Origin: Phoronis australis | Taxonomy: Eukaryota; Phoronida; Phoronidae | Direction: 5' to 3' | Length of the DNA stretch: 49,601 nt | NCBI GenBank assembly: GCA_002633005.1 | Contig: NMRA01000278.1 | Span: 58,843-108,443, forward strand | Shown here: positions 39,301 through 44,519 of the stretch, in pieces | Layout: every line of letters starts with the position of its first letter | Numbering within the stretch: the first letter of the stretch is position 1 | Notes under the pieces: generated by a model | Told to the model about the DNA's origin: nothing | What the model saw: the letters and a program-made list of their open reading frames with translations, nothing else | Database searches by the model: none | Made by a program: the position numbers and the translations under genes

Positions 39301-42300
39301 GACAGCTGAAGTAGAATGATCGCCACTTTAGGTCTTGGAGGACGTGCCGTGAATGATTTACATATAGTGTACTAATTATCGGACGTACCGGCATATCGGA
39401 CATTACATAAAATTTTCGTTGAAGCATAATCTGAGAAGTAAATGACACAAGTTTTTCTTCCGCAGTAATGCATTCGATGTCCATCACTGTCTCGTTTATT
39501 ATCAAGGATCTATCCAGGATTTTGAGTTGGGGGCAGGGCAGAGTATTTACCAGGATATTGCCAGTCAGACATTCGCACCCCCGAACTGACAAATGGAAGC
39601 TGGGATAGTTTGGGGGTATGGCCCCCTTGGCCCCCTCTGAATCTGCCACTGATTATAGCGTTGCCTCGTTTTAATTTCACCGAGAGAGGGTGCAACTTAT
39701 ACCCCCAAATACGTCTAAAATGGACGATCGTATCAATTTGTAATAAAAGTTGAAAACAAAAAAATCTATTTCCACATTGAAATCATCTCAATGAACTGAC
39801 AATAAGTACTGTAACTGTTTCGTGTTTTCATTTCTTTTTAAACTCAAGTCAAACACCGGCTACGCATGTGCGTGTGTTGCATCAAGAAGGCAAAGAGATA
39901 CAGAAATGCTGAGAGATGTCACGTGCTTTAGTCGTCTGCAGTGTTTCATCGAAATAACTTTGTGCTTTCATCAGATTTCGTTTTGTCGATAATTTTGTTG
40001 CGAGTACAGTTGTGTTCTATATGTAGCAGCAAATACTGATATCAAAACACTCGAATTCCAACTTGGCGAAAAGGTGCCCGCGGGCATTACTTGGTTCACT
40101 AGTCAGTTTTCTGCGGTGTGCCTTATGGAGAAACGTGGTGTCCGATATTTAGGTTCTCCCAAGGTTTGCTAGTGGTGTTTTTTTGAAGATCAGTCAGAAC
40201 ATAATGTGTTTTTCGGTGACAAGATACAATAAAACATTAATACCGTAAAGGTAAGTCTTTAGTTCAGTAAAAAAAATCGAAAATCTGTAACATTTTCAAT
40301 TAAATGTAATGAAAAAGTGCCAAAACATCCGATAATTAGGTCACTTGACTGTACTGTATCAGAAGAGCTTTCGATTTCCGTGTCTAGCAGCACATTCCAT
40401 GATATTTCAATGCAAATGGCTTGTGAGTGTATCTTGTTTGTCAAATGTCATAACTGCAAATCGCTTCACACCCTCAAACACTTACGTATTATTTTGCTTC
40501 AAAGAACAAGCAGCCGTAACTCACTTGCGGCCATTTCAAGGCTTGTAGCTATTAGCCTATCCATGGAAGCACGTCCGGAACGAGTCGCTTCCTCATTGAG
40601 TATTTGCGTGAGCTCAGGCGATCTTTTAAAGAGCTGTCCTTGCACTACCTGTTGATGGAGGGTAAATAGTTCACGTTAGGACATTCTCTCACAGGAGGGG
40701 TTGGTAGGGAGGTGCTGTCAACTTTGCTGAGTGTTTTGTCCACTCATGTGCCGTCTCAGGCAGGTACTTGAAAAAGTGATGGCGGGAGAACGTTTTGTGC
40801 TGTCTCAAGGGAACATTCCCTTGGGAGCGGGGGTATTACATTTTTTTCTTGGTCTTTGGATTTTTAAAGTGTTGCACTACCCCTCACCCTTAGGGAAAAA
40901 CAGCCCTCGGGACGTGTCCAGAAATTTATTTTCTCTCAATGTTTTATCGTGTTACCTTAATGTTCAATACATTGACAGATTTCCACTGAAGTTACATAAA
41001 CATTTGACATTATTTCATACTGCCAGCTTGAACGCACTGTTTAAAGACAATGTGCACTAGTTGGCTTAGGGGTAATCAATGCGTGATTTTATTTAGAGCA
41101 AACACTTCTAGTGTGTTTTGGTGACTGTAGAACTACGAGGAAGCTATTGTCTAGAGGTTTTGTTTTATGGTAGTATGTTGTTTACAAGGCCAAAATGACA
41201 CACCTTATTTCATCATTGTTGACGTCACGTTTTCCCCATGGTTGTAAAGTGTTTGTTCAATGGCTAACTTAAAAACGACGCAATGCTTATCCTAGTGTCA
41301 TTAATGTCAATGAGTTCTTTGGCAGTACTGAATTTCGCTTGCAAAATCGTGTATAATTTTGATTAAATGACTATGTTTCGAGAATGACATTTGCTATACT
41401 GTTGATATGAAAGTTCGAACTTAGCCGCAAAATGCTGTGACATTAAGATAAATGCTTATCTTCGGTCTCACATTCCATCAAATATTGTTGAACAGTAGCC
41501 ATCGTGTGCAAAGGACTATCTTTGGATCTTCTGTGAGGGGAACGTACGAATCTTAGTCATTTTAATAGTAAAAAATCTTTCGTGATAACAGTAATGCCAT
41601 TATTAAAAGTAAGGGACTTTTTTGTATGTTAGTAAACCTGAAACTGTTAACCTCCCTTCACAGTCACACAGACACACAGGCACACAAAAAGACAAAAACA
41701 GTAAAAGCTACGATAAGCAACCATTCATTGTATTATTTTTTTCTATTGCAGTGACATAAGAGTGTCGGTGAATAAATAATCTCAAATACAAAATATTCAT
41801 CATATCCTCCAGTCTCAATAGGCTTACTCAGTCACCTTATGACTGTTAAACCATAACATAATATGATGCACATACTCAAGATAAGTCTGAAAACTTTAGA
41901 CTTGTTTACAAACAAATAATTTCTTCTAACCTGCAAAGCGTCTTGAATGAATTTTTATTTTGGAATATTTGAGGTGGGACAGAACTCTGTATAAAATGGT
42001 CAAATATGAATATTATATTTTTCATAATCAAAGATGAAATGTACTTCATCATCAATTTGTTTTTATAAACACGACAAATTCGTGCATTCACAGGAACACC
42101 TCAACCTCCAATGGTAGAATATTTGCTCTCAAAAGAGCTATGATGGACCTCTGAGACAACGGCAGACATAATTACTTCTCTACACAATAGTCATTCTTAA
42201 CGGATCTATATTAGCGCAGTTTTGGTTTTTCTCAGTGATTATTTTTAACCATTTTAATTCTTCAAACTGGAAATTGAATGCTTTGAAGTTTTCGAAAAAA

Positions 42301-42549
42301 TCGCATTTCTTCATAATTGTACATGTAAATACTAAACTGTACCAATTGCTAGACTTCCGATGTTCAGGGTCACATAAAAGAGTTTTTTGCAATTCTGTTT
42401 TCATCCATTAGAAGTAAACTAATCCAAAACCTTAGCATATTTTCAAGTTGTTTGAATTTTAAGTTTCATGGAATGATTTAACTCACCACAGTGACCACAC
42501 ACAGAAATAGTGCCTGCCAGAATTCCTTGATAAACGATTTCATGTCCAT
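3251..42549 (-). CDS. Multi-exon gene: secreted astacin metalloprotease with EGF-like domain and nine ShKT domains
   Basis: Gene model assembled by eye from 13 exons listed separately. Exon order 5' to 3': signal peptide, two propeptide exons, three astacin exons, EGF-like exon, then six ShKT exons carrying 1, 1, 2, 2, 1 and 2 domains. All joins keep an open frame and use GT/AG borders. From the EGF exon onward every exon is phase 1-1, the usual arrangement of shuffled extracellular modules. The astacin domain keeps the HExxHxxGxxHExxRxDRD zinc site and the SxMHY Met-turn, so it should be an active secreted zinc endopeptidase (M12A family). ShKT modules in astacins are non-catalytic, disulfide-bonded appendages. 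One exon between 39052 and 31703 is missing from the model (it must take phase 2 to phase 1, length 3n+2). Known substrates of the family include matrix and cuticle proteins, but the target here is unknown. The domain call is firm; exact exon ends are hand predictions. Confidence 0.88.
4291..4416 (-). CDS. Exon 13: ShKT domain 7
   Basis: A single six-Cys module: ICQNKLSVKRCEELVSYGNC followed by CFRTCTRC. It has the ShKT spacing but lacks the Trp-Ala and Asn-Pro core. The donor is G|GTACGG, weaker than the others. I chose the acceptor AAAACAG (start 4416), which makes a phase 1-1 exon of exactly 42 codons and joins its neighbours in frame. The better-looking acceptor TTTTCCATTAG (start 4432) would be phase 0 and break the frame of this gene. 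The module runs in a different frame from the longest ORF here. Confidence 0.78.
4417..5887 (-). other. Intron between ShKT exons 12 and 13
   Basis: Joins the donor at 5888 to the acceptor at 4417. I saw no ShKT cysteine pattern, repeat or RNA gene in it. Small ORFs at 5501-5754 are not bounded by convincing splice sites. Confidence 0.6.
5888..6133 (-). CDS. Exon 12: ShKT domains 5 and 6 in one exon
   Basis: Phase 1-1, 82 codons, acceptor GCTACCTTTTAG and donor CAAG|GTAAGTAAG. First module: RCLPLNEIEC, FRRGDC, SICMNYHC, RWTCHQHMC, with a seventh Cys at the usual Met position. Second module: CENKHSDCEFWGKQGEC, NPSYMWDVC, AKACKKYLC, with the canonical W/G/C/NP/M core. Both modules end C-x3-C-x4-C instead of C-x3-C-x2-C, which sets this pair apart from the others. 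An 11.8 kb intron full of transposon remains separates it from exon 11, so further exons there are possible, though none was found. Confidence 0.9.
6395..6465 (-). mobile_element. tRNA-derived SINE fragment
   Basis: On the minus strand there is a B-box (GTTCAAATCC) preceded by CAGACTGACAATCGAAC and followed by CTTGGCGC, which pairs with a GCGCC on the 5' side; this is the 3' half of a tRNA-like head. The A-box half is poor, so it is a relic rather than a tRNA gene. A Penelope-type tail motif (GATCGCCGAAACG) lies close by at about 6555. Confidence 0.45.
6600..8090. other. Intronic stretch with no recognised gene
   Basis: Several small ORFs on both strands (for example 7376-7621) have no family signature and no cysteine spacing of ShKT type. 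The part 7980-8060 resembles 48570-48635 and may be the 3' untranslated tail of the Penelope-like element that follows. Confidence 0.4.
8095..8770 (-). mobile_element. Decayed Penelope-like element: reverse transcriptase and C-terminal piece
   Basis: Reading the minus strand from 8770: CYVDNVFCIFESQ (the RT Y-x-D-D/N motif), a stop, then ILPFLDVLVERE and VFHKNSYTELY, the usual PLE order of F-L-D-V and R-K-x-T-x-T. The lower part (8340-8095) reads FRRGVKEALHYHIESPSLN and HVWDSVL, the conserved end of PLE GIY-YIG proteins (R-G-V-K-E-A-I ... P-S-L-N ... W-D). Stops and a missing central endonuclease core show it is dead. It sits in the 11.8 kb intron. Confidence 0.75.
8791..9486. repeat. Dispersed repeat, copy A
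   Basis: About 700 bp matching 32516-33354 nearly base for base over long blocks (for example TGCGTAGATGGAGAGTGAAT and CATCTAAAAATAGATTTT). Inside is an imperfect tandem duplication of about 60 bp around CTTGCTGGTCACCGTCTCTG / CTTGCTGGTCACAGTCTCTG. No long ORF. Copy A begins right at the end of the Penelope RT fragment. Confidence 0.9.
9500..10240. other. Intronic stretch; possible Penelope tail and promoter-like end
   Basis: A motif GACACCGAAACATGTCAAG at about 9518 looks like the 3' tail seen in Penelope-like elements. Near 10230 there is a TATAAATA box in a context (TTCTAGAACAATGC upstream) that could be the U3/R end of an LTR, but no matching second LTR was found. Confidence 0.3.
10250..15310. 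repeat. Widely spaced inverted repeat, about 5 kb apart
   Basis: A 20-base string CGGCAAGGTGGGGGTCAGCC at about 10313 occurs as its exact reverse complement at about 15250. Similarity continues outward for some 30-40 bases (AGTCCACGG.TCCACCGACC against AGTCCACGAGAGCTCCAACC). The 4.9 kb between them holds no recognisable transposase; small ORFs such as 10359-10697 (-), 12086-12325 (+) and 14166-14441 (+) match nothing I know. It could be a large non-autonomous element or two opposed copies of one repeat. Confidence 0.6.
15968..15989. repeat. Perfect 22-bp palindrome
   Basis: Centred on CACTAGTG with arms GTTATCT/AGATAAC. Lies directly next to the tRNA-like element at 15995-16075 and may mark its end. 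Confidence 0.85.
15995..16075 (-). mobile_element. tRNA-derived SINE head
   Basis: On the minus strand: GCATGGTGTAGTGGTAAAGT (A-box, D-arm) and about 45 bases later GGTTCGACTCC (B-box), with intervening length right for a tRNA. Acceptor and T stems pair poorly (CCGGG against TCCGT) and no clear anticodon loop forms, so this is a tRNA-derived SINE or tRNA pseudogene rather than a working tRNA. Confidence 0.6.
16617..16779. mobile_element. Foldback (hairpin) MITE, 163 bp
   Basis: Two arms of about 66 bases are inverted copies: ends ATAGATTATTACATG and CATGTAATAATCTAT are exact, and the inner arms share GTTATC...TATCTAGAGCCC and GTGGATTTTGGAGAATTAT with few mismatches. The loop is about 30 bases (TACTCTCGGGTCTAACGCCC). 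Near-identity of the arms implies recent activity or gene conversion. Confidence 0.88.
16800..17940 (-). other. Intron remainder before ShKT exon 11
   Basis: No repeat, RNA gene or ShKT cysteine pattern recognised. The ORF 17609-17875 (+) has no family features. Confidence 0.5.
17942..18202 (-). CDS. Exon 11: ShKT domains 3 and 4 in one exon
   Basis: Phase 1-1, 87 codons, acceptor TATAATTATAG and donor AAGC|GTAAGTTT. Two modules in tandem without an intron. The first (CEDVWHNETECVAW... CRASCGAC) has all six cysteines. The second (CRNVHLNEQYCYAWASSGEC... CQLACEMF) has Phe where the sixth Cys should be. The fifth and sixth positions normally close the module, so the second either has a free Cys or pairs differently. 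Confidence 0.93.
18203..20988 (-). other. Intron between ShKT exons 10 and 11
   Basis: No convincing exon, repeat or RNA gene seen. The plus-strand ORFs at 19393-19653 and 20743-20970 are not bounded by good splice sites and match no family known to me. Confidence 0.5.
20989..21123 (-). CDS. Exon 10: ShKT domain 2
   Basis: Phase 1-1, 45 codons, acceptor CATAATTTTCAG and donor ACAG|GTGAGACG. One full ShKT module: CSNPLGDEEC, then YYCNINPVYM, then CPHACGWC. Unusual in having Leu-Ala-Tyr rather than the common Trp-Ala before the third Cys. It lies only 341 bp from the previous ShKT exon, the shortest intron in the gene, which fits a recent exon duplication or an old compact pair. Confidence 0.93.
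21465..21617 (-). CDS. Exon 9: ShKT domain 1
   Basis: Phase 1-1, 51 codons, acceptor GTTCTACAG and donor G|GTAAGTAAG. One complete ShKT module with six cysteines: C-x10-C, then CEKWARENQC, NPIFM, and the end CMKSCKRC (C-x3-C-x2-C). The W-A-x-x-x-x-C-x-x-N-P-x-x-M core is textbook. A polar tail (HINYKGDSGRAK) forms a linker. ShKT modules are disulfide-bonded folds shared with anemone peptide ShK; in astacins they are accessory domains. Confidence 0.93.
21618..22648 (-). other. Intron between EGF-like and first ShKT exon
   Basis: Nothing recognised beyond the splice borders. Confidence 0.6.
22649..22771 (-). CDS. Exon 8: EGF-like domain
   Basis: Phase 1-1, 41 codons, acceptor TTTATTTTTAG and donor ACAA|GTAAGTTTC. 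Six cysteines follow the short EGF pattern that often directly follows an astacin domain: HCNRLPRCTDGGFVD, then TCQCLCPDGNRNC. The GG(F/Y)VD core and C-x-C-x-C-P-D-G are the diagnostic parts. A basic linker (GGRKGERV) leads to the ShKT exons. A 6.4 kb intron separates it from the astacin domain. Confidence 0.9.
26497..26605 (+). repeat. Palindromic TGTAACAA/TTGTTACA element, copy 1
   Basis: Starts with a near-perfect palindrome (AAAATGTAACAA then CTTGTTACATTTT), a second TTGTTACATTTTACG, the string AATGCACATG and a terminal ACGTCATATT. The same order of motifs occurs at 28680-28870 inverted and at 49125-49230. Confidence 0.8.
27172..27309. repeat. ATT/ATC trinucleotide-type microsatellite
   Basis: Runs of TACTATTAC, TATCATTATCATTATCATT and ATTATTATTATTATT. 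Compound and interrupted. Confidence 0.95.
28480..28870 (-). repeat. Palindromic TGTAACAA/TTGTTACA element, copy 2
   Basis: Inverted relative to copies 1 and 3. In reverse it reads AACAAGTTGTTACATTATA, AATGCACATGCGAGAAATG, TTACATTTTACGAAAGCGAC and on to ATTAACACACTTAACGCC-type sequence, matching copy 3 for roughly 300-400 bp including TAGATGTGTCCCTA and a final AACTCC...GGATCAG block. Confidence 0.85.
29204..29354 (-). CDS. Exon 7: C-terminal end of the astacin domain
   Basis: Phase 0 to phase 1, 151 nt, acceptor ATATAACACAG and donor A|GTGAGTATA. The peptide begins AFGIVDPNTTKQ and ends LSFFDIKEINILYSCN. This is the usual astacin terminus (LS..D...IN.LY.C), with the last disulfide Cys. The motif YKTLSFFD stands in for the more common GQR..LS..D. 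It joins the active-site exon in phase 0 and passes to the EGF-like exon in phase 1. Confidence 0.93.
29355..30305 (-). other. Intron between astacin exons 6 and 7
   Basis: No exon, repeat or RNA gene recognised inside. Confidence 0.6.
30306..30506 (-). CDS. Exon 6: astacin active-site exon
   Basis: Phase 0-0, exactly 67 codons, acceptor TTCGTTAG and donor AGG|GTAAGG. It encodes HELGHAMGLHHEHSRPDRD, matching the astacin zinc signature HExxHxxGxxHExxRxDR: three zinc His, the catalytic Glu and the family Glu are all present. Further on, ASVMHYSKR is the Met-turn with its zinc-associated Tyr. Nothing needed for catalysis is lost, so the enzyme is predicted active. Two residues are less common: His in GLHHEH where many family members have Trp or Tyr, and Leu-Tyr-Leu just before HELGH. 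Confidence 0.96.
30507..31503 (-). other. Intron between astacin exons 5 and 6
   Basis: Contains, at 31283-31320, the terminal sequence of a GGATCCAGGATTTTGAGTTG-type repeat shared with 39511-39540; otherwise nothing recognised. Confidence 0.6.
31283..31320 (-). repeat. Repeat end, GGATCCAGGATTTTGAGTTG type
   Basis: About 35 bases (CCTGCCCCCCAACTCAAAAT followed by CCTGGATCCGCCCCTG) that are the reverse complement of the sequence at 39511-39540. Ends of this type are common on invertebrate MITEs. Confidence 0.6.
31504..31703 (-). CDS. Exon 5 (4 missing): astacin domain, N-terminal lobe
   Basis: Phase 1 to phase 0, 200 nt, acceptor TTTCTTTAAG and donor TTT|GTAAGTC. The peptide opens with DRDDAKILRMAMSEWE, the helix that precedes the first disulfide, then has TCFKF, GIDGCVSAHG and EEGCRF. 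These are the standard astacin landmarks (AM..W....TC..F, GC.S.VG, ..C..F.). Three of the four disulfide cysteines of the catalytic domain are in this exon; the fourth is in exon 29204-29354. It starts about 30 residues into the usual mature enzyme, so the W-P-x-G-x-x-P-Y type start of the protease must be coded upstream. Confidence 0.93.
32516..33354. repeat. Dispersed repeat, copy B
   Basis: Second copy of the 8791-9486 repeat in the same orientation. It has about 160 bp (roughly 33030-33190) that copy A lacks, so one copy has an insertion or the other a deletion. Shared outer limits are GTTTGTTTAAA on the left and CTGACA on the right. The internal 60-bp duplication is kept. Confidence 0.9.
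33600..34190 (-). pseudogene. Decayed ORF of a repetitive invertebrate gene family
   Basis: With stops and frame changes, the minus strand reads THTVTLSSGENGKKPRAMCD-like text, then QTYHEEADIIIVRH, then GAFVLLVYYKDKEQIQIHLY. The order of HEEADTIIxxH, later (D)VFVLLLY, is one I recall from multi-copy uncharacterised proteins in cnidarians, insects and others, probably transposon-borne. Function unknown. It abuts the end of the Gypsy pol remnant. Family assignment is from memory and tentative. Confidence 0.45.
34220..36340 (-). mobile_element. Ty3/Gypsy-type pol pseudogene (RT, RNase H, integrase)
   Basis: Reading from 36340 down: APQAYTASGDAYTRRFDEVV and KCVEDTLLWATNLEDDFRQA (RT with its catalytic doublet as E-D), IAFGQDIAEFVRFEITRDDI, MRSWFGLLNQVS; then RYLFTIVHIPGMPHKAADIL (RNase H end); LHFTHQGISSMTG, a stop, FWPGITNDLAKRLQCCHHC (integrase HHCC finger); KLNTWFQRAVLQYRNTPDKN and LGPTIKDFIPIFP (integrase C-terminal part); ARERQRPAWMNDF (polyprotein tail). 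The order is right for Ty3/Gypsy. Several stops and shifts show it is inactive. I found no flanking LTRs. It lies in the intron before the astacin exons, antiparallel to nothing: same strand as the host gene. Confidence 0.88.
37195..37726 (+). pseudogene. THAP zinc-finger pseudogene, probably from a DNA transposon
   Basis: Plus strand: FCVPGCAHYRLTC, MPIHRFPKDD, TWLVRVKN and YGKHIVPSDY give the THAP plan C-x3-C ... P ... W ... C-x2-H with the third zinc Cys changed to Tyr. A stop follows, then in another frame an acidic Ser-rich stretch (SSSESDCKLS, SVEDSSSSSE) and LTKLLELFRRCQVC, as in THAP proteins of transposon origin. TTCCGG and a GC-richer stretch just upstream (37080-37130) could be its old promoter. 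Opposite strand to the host gene, inside its intron. Confidence 0.72.
37727..39051. other. Intronic stretch; possible continuation of transposon debris
   Basis: On the minus strand 37780-37880 reads FSEAEYKQTAAERYMYEAET, which looks like real coding text but has stops on both sides and is unassigned. The remainder shows no gene. The missing astacin exon was looked for here and not found. Confidence 0.35.
39052..39199 (-). CDS. Exon 3: propeptide with the conserved Asp inhibitory motif
   Basis: Acceptor TTTTCCATTGCAG and donor TT|GTAAGTAAG bound 148 nt, phase 1 to phase 2. The peptide contains ILAELDMKLTLEQ followed by a basic run FRRMKG. Astacin zymogens carry a short motif of the type F-x-G-D-(I/M)-x-L-T-x-E-Q, whose Asp caps the active-site zinc; LAELDMKLTLEQ fits it with Asp kept and Gly replaced. 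The basic FRR site is a possible activation-cleavage neighbourhood. The next exon, expected to supply the mature N-terminus, was not found. Confidence 0.82.
39200..40524 (-). other. Intron between propeptide exons 2 and 3
   Basis: Contains the G-rich-ended repeat at 39511-39660; no other feature recognised. Confidence 0.55.
39511..39660 (+). mobile_element. MITE or SINE fragment with G-rich ends
   Basis: Left part ATCCAGGATTTTGAGTTGGG with GGGCAGGGCA, right part TTGGCCCCCTCTGAATCTGC and CACTG. The two ends are imperfect inverted repeats (GGATTC/CAGAGGGGGC). No ORF that looks real. Confidence 0.5.
40525..40648 (-). CDS. Exon 2: N-terminal propeptide
   Basis: Open for 41 codons between an acceptor (CCATCAACAG) and a strong donor (A|GTGAGTTACG), phase 0 to phase 1. 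The peptide is charged and helical in character (runs such as SPELTQILNEEATRSGRAS) with no cysteine, as expected of an astacin pro-region. The start phase matches the signal-peptide exon and the end phase matches the next propeptide exon, which is the main support for including it. Pro-regions are poorly conserved, so there is no motif here that names the family. Confidence 0.7.
40649..42486 (-). other. Intron 1 of the astacin-ShKT gene
   Basis: A short CA-type microsatellite (ACACAGACACACAGGCACAC) sits at about 41665. No ORF with family features. Confidence 0.55.
42487..42549 (-). CDS. Exon 1: signal peptide of the astacin-ShKT protein
   Basis: Twenty-one codons from ATG at 42549 to a good donor (GTG|GTGAGT), ending in phase 0. 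The peptide starts MDMKSF and has a hydrophobic core ALFLCVVTV, which with the VVQG that opens the next exon makes a normal secretory signal. A second in-frame ATG is at 42543 and an in-frame ATG also lies upstream at 42585. I prefer 42549 or 42543 because the upstream start would put an Arg-rich, non-hydrophobic stretch before the signal core. Its phase 0 end fits the phase 0 start of the next exon at 40648. Short length makes this less certain than the domain exons. Confidence 0.7.
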
Positions 42550-42890
42550 TCGTGTGCCGTTATATATATGTAACGGACGACGCATTCCTGTTGATCCTCT
42601 TAGCATCCAGTCTTGTCTTGAACTCGAACTCATTTGACATATGAGTCTGCTGAATATCTCGAAAACGAGGCCATGTTGGTCCTTTGTATCATTCTAAGCG
42701 ACCTCAAGTGTGTGATGTGTAAGCCTTGGTACAAAGCTGTATACTAAATATACAGCTTTGCACCTATGTGGGTAAGAACTGGTAAGATAAACTCTGACAT
42801 AAAATTAGTGTCATTAAAAACCAAAGCCTTCCTTGAGTAAACCATATTATTTAACGGTGTTGGAAAAAATGGCGTTCTACCGTTATTCTT

Positions 42891-44010
42891 CTGCTAAAGC
42901 ACAGGCACTTGGGTTTATCGCAAATGACATATATAAGAAAACATAAAGGTTGGACACTCGAAATTTGTTTGCTCAGAATTTTCTACTCAAATGTGCATGG
43001 AACACCACGAAACTGAGCATCGGACAACTCTTAGAATACTTTCTTTCATTCCATCTCTTCAAGTTGCCTTCGAGTGGTGATTTGCCAAAAGAATGCCAAA
43101 ATCACAAATTCAAGGAAGTGATTCCGTGATGTCATGGCAGACAGTCTTCGCACATCCGGGTTTTTGACGGACGCTCCCGAGCTAAATCCGAAAGTCTAAT
43201 TTCGCGCGGCTTTCATCGTCAATCCCTCGACTACTTGATCGTGAGAAGCAGAGAGCACTTTATTGCCAAATAAATGTAATTACTCACATATTTGTGTCAA
43301 ATATAAATTATCCTGATACTGTATTGATATGCGAAGTTTTTGTGCGCTGTGATTTCTTATGAAGGTTTTACTTTTGGCCAAAACCATTGAGTTAACTCGT
43401 CGGCCACGCGCATTGCAATACTTGCACGGACTGCGTTTCCTGGCCGAGTGTGTGTTGTGCTTCAATCAAAAAAGTGCGTGATGTCAAGATGAGAAACAAG
43501 ATAAGCCAGTTTATATAATGAAATTCTAAGTTAAGGGCTAAAATGAGCCGTCGGTGGAATAAAGTTACAAATAATCATTAAAATACTAACTTTGACAGTC
43601 TCAATTAGTTGAGTTTTGGATTAGAATTATTGAATTTGAAATATAGGTTGCTTGCTCAAACTCGTTTCAAGTTTCACCTGCAACAGGGGTACAAGTTGAA
43701 GCACAACAGAAATCCGCCATGTTTTCTATCTCATGTCCTTAAAATCAGAGTTTTGAGATTGTTTTGGAAATTTCATCGCCAATTCACCACTCACGAAGAC
43801 AGTTAATGGGATCTAGGAAAGATAAGGCTTCGAAGGTTTATGCAACACCAGACTGGGGGAGGTGCACGCAGATTTTATTTGGATTTTGGACGGTTGAAGT
43901 TGGGAGCCTCGGCTTGGCAAGGTTTAAGTGTCCAACCTTTATGTTTTCTTATATATATTATTGAGTGACGTCATTTGCGATAAATCCAAGCGCCTGTGTG
44001 CTAAAGTTGT
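42891..44010. repeat. Inverted repeat pair upstream of the gene
   Basis: About 70-80 bases at 42891-42960 (CTGCTAAAGCACAGGCACTT, GGGTTTATCGCAAATGAC, AAGAAAACATAAAGGTTGGA) recur inverted at 43926-44006. Weaker similarity continues inward (GAGTGGTGATTTG at 43071 against GAGTGGTGAATTGG read on the minus strand at 43790). The two arms look like two opposed copies of one repeat or the ends of a 1.1 kb element. No transposase seen between them. Confidence 0.75.
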
Positions 44011-44462
44011 GGAGCGATCTTTCGGCGCCATGAAATATTGCGTCACCTGTTGGCCAGTTTCTTCTTTCGCCGATTCTTTAACCAACTGTTCTTCTTCCAC
44101 GTGGTTGCGTAGATGTCACAATGAATTATCGGAACTGGTTTCATATAGATACAAGTTTTTAGAATTTGATACCGAAAACCCGAATTTCAGAAAAAAAAAT
44201 GCCAAACTATCATCATCTCCCGAGAGATGTCGCAAAATTTAGGAAATGGCAAGTGCGCGTGTCACAAGCGTACTGTTTTCAAAACTATGAAATACATTTC
44301 CTTGAACCAACGCGGTGTCCTGGTGTGTGGCCGTTGCTGCACACCAGCAACTTCTTGGAGCCATAAGTGAGAGTTGGCAAAGCGGTGAGTACCAGTGCCA
44401 AAAGTCCATCCAGGGGATGTGGCTGACTACTGAAACAAAGGTACTACCTCTACCACTGCACC

Positions 44463-44514
44463 CGTACACCCTTAGCATAATATATAAGTACACCCTTAGC
44501 ATAATGTATAAGTA
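44463..44514. repeat. Two tandem 24-bp units
   Basis: GTACACCCTTAGCATAATAT is followed after 24 bases by the same unit with one change (ATGTATAA for ATATATAA). Confidence 0.9.
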
Positions 44515-44519
44515 GCTAT

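Noticed and set aside
42555-42572. TATATATAA on the minus strand just upstream of the signal-peptide ATG, a possible TATA box.
   Set aside because: A start site 25-30 bases downstream would fall after the ATG at 42549, so it cannot serve this start codon.
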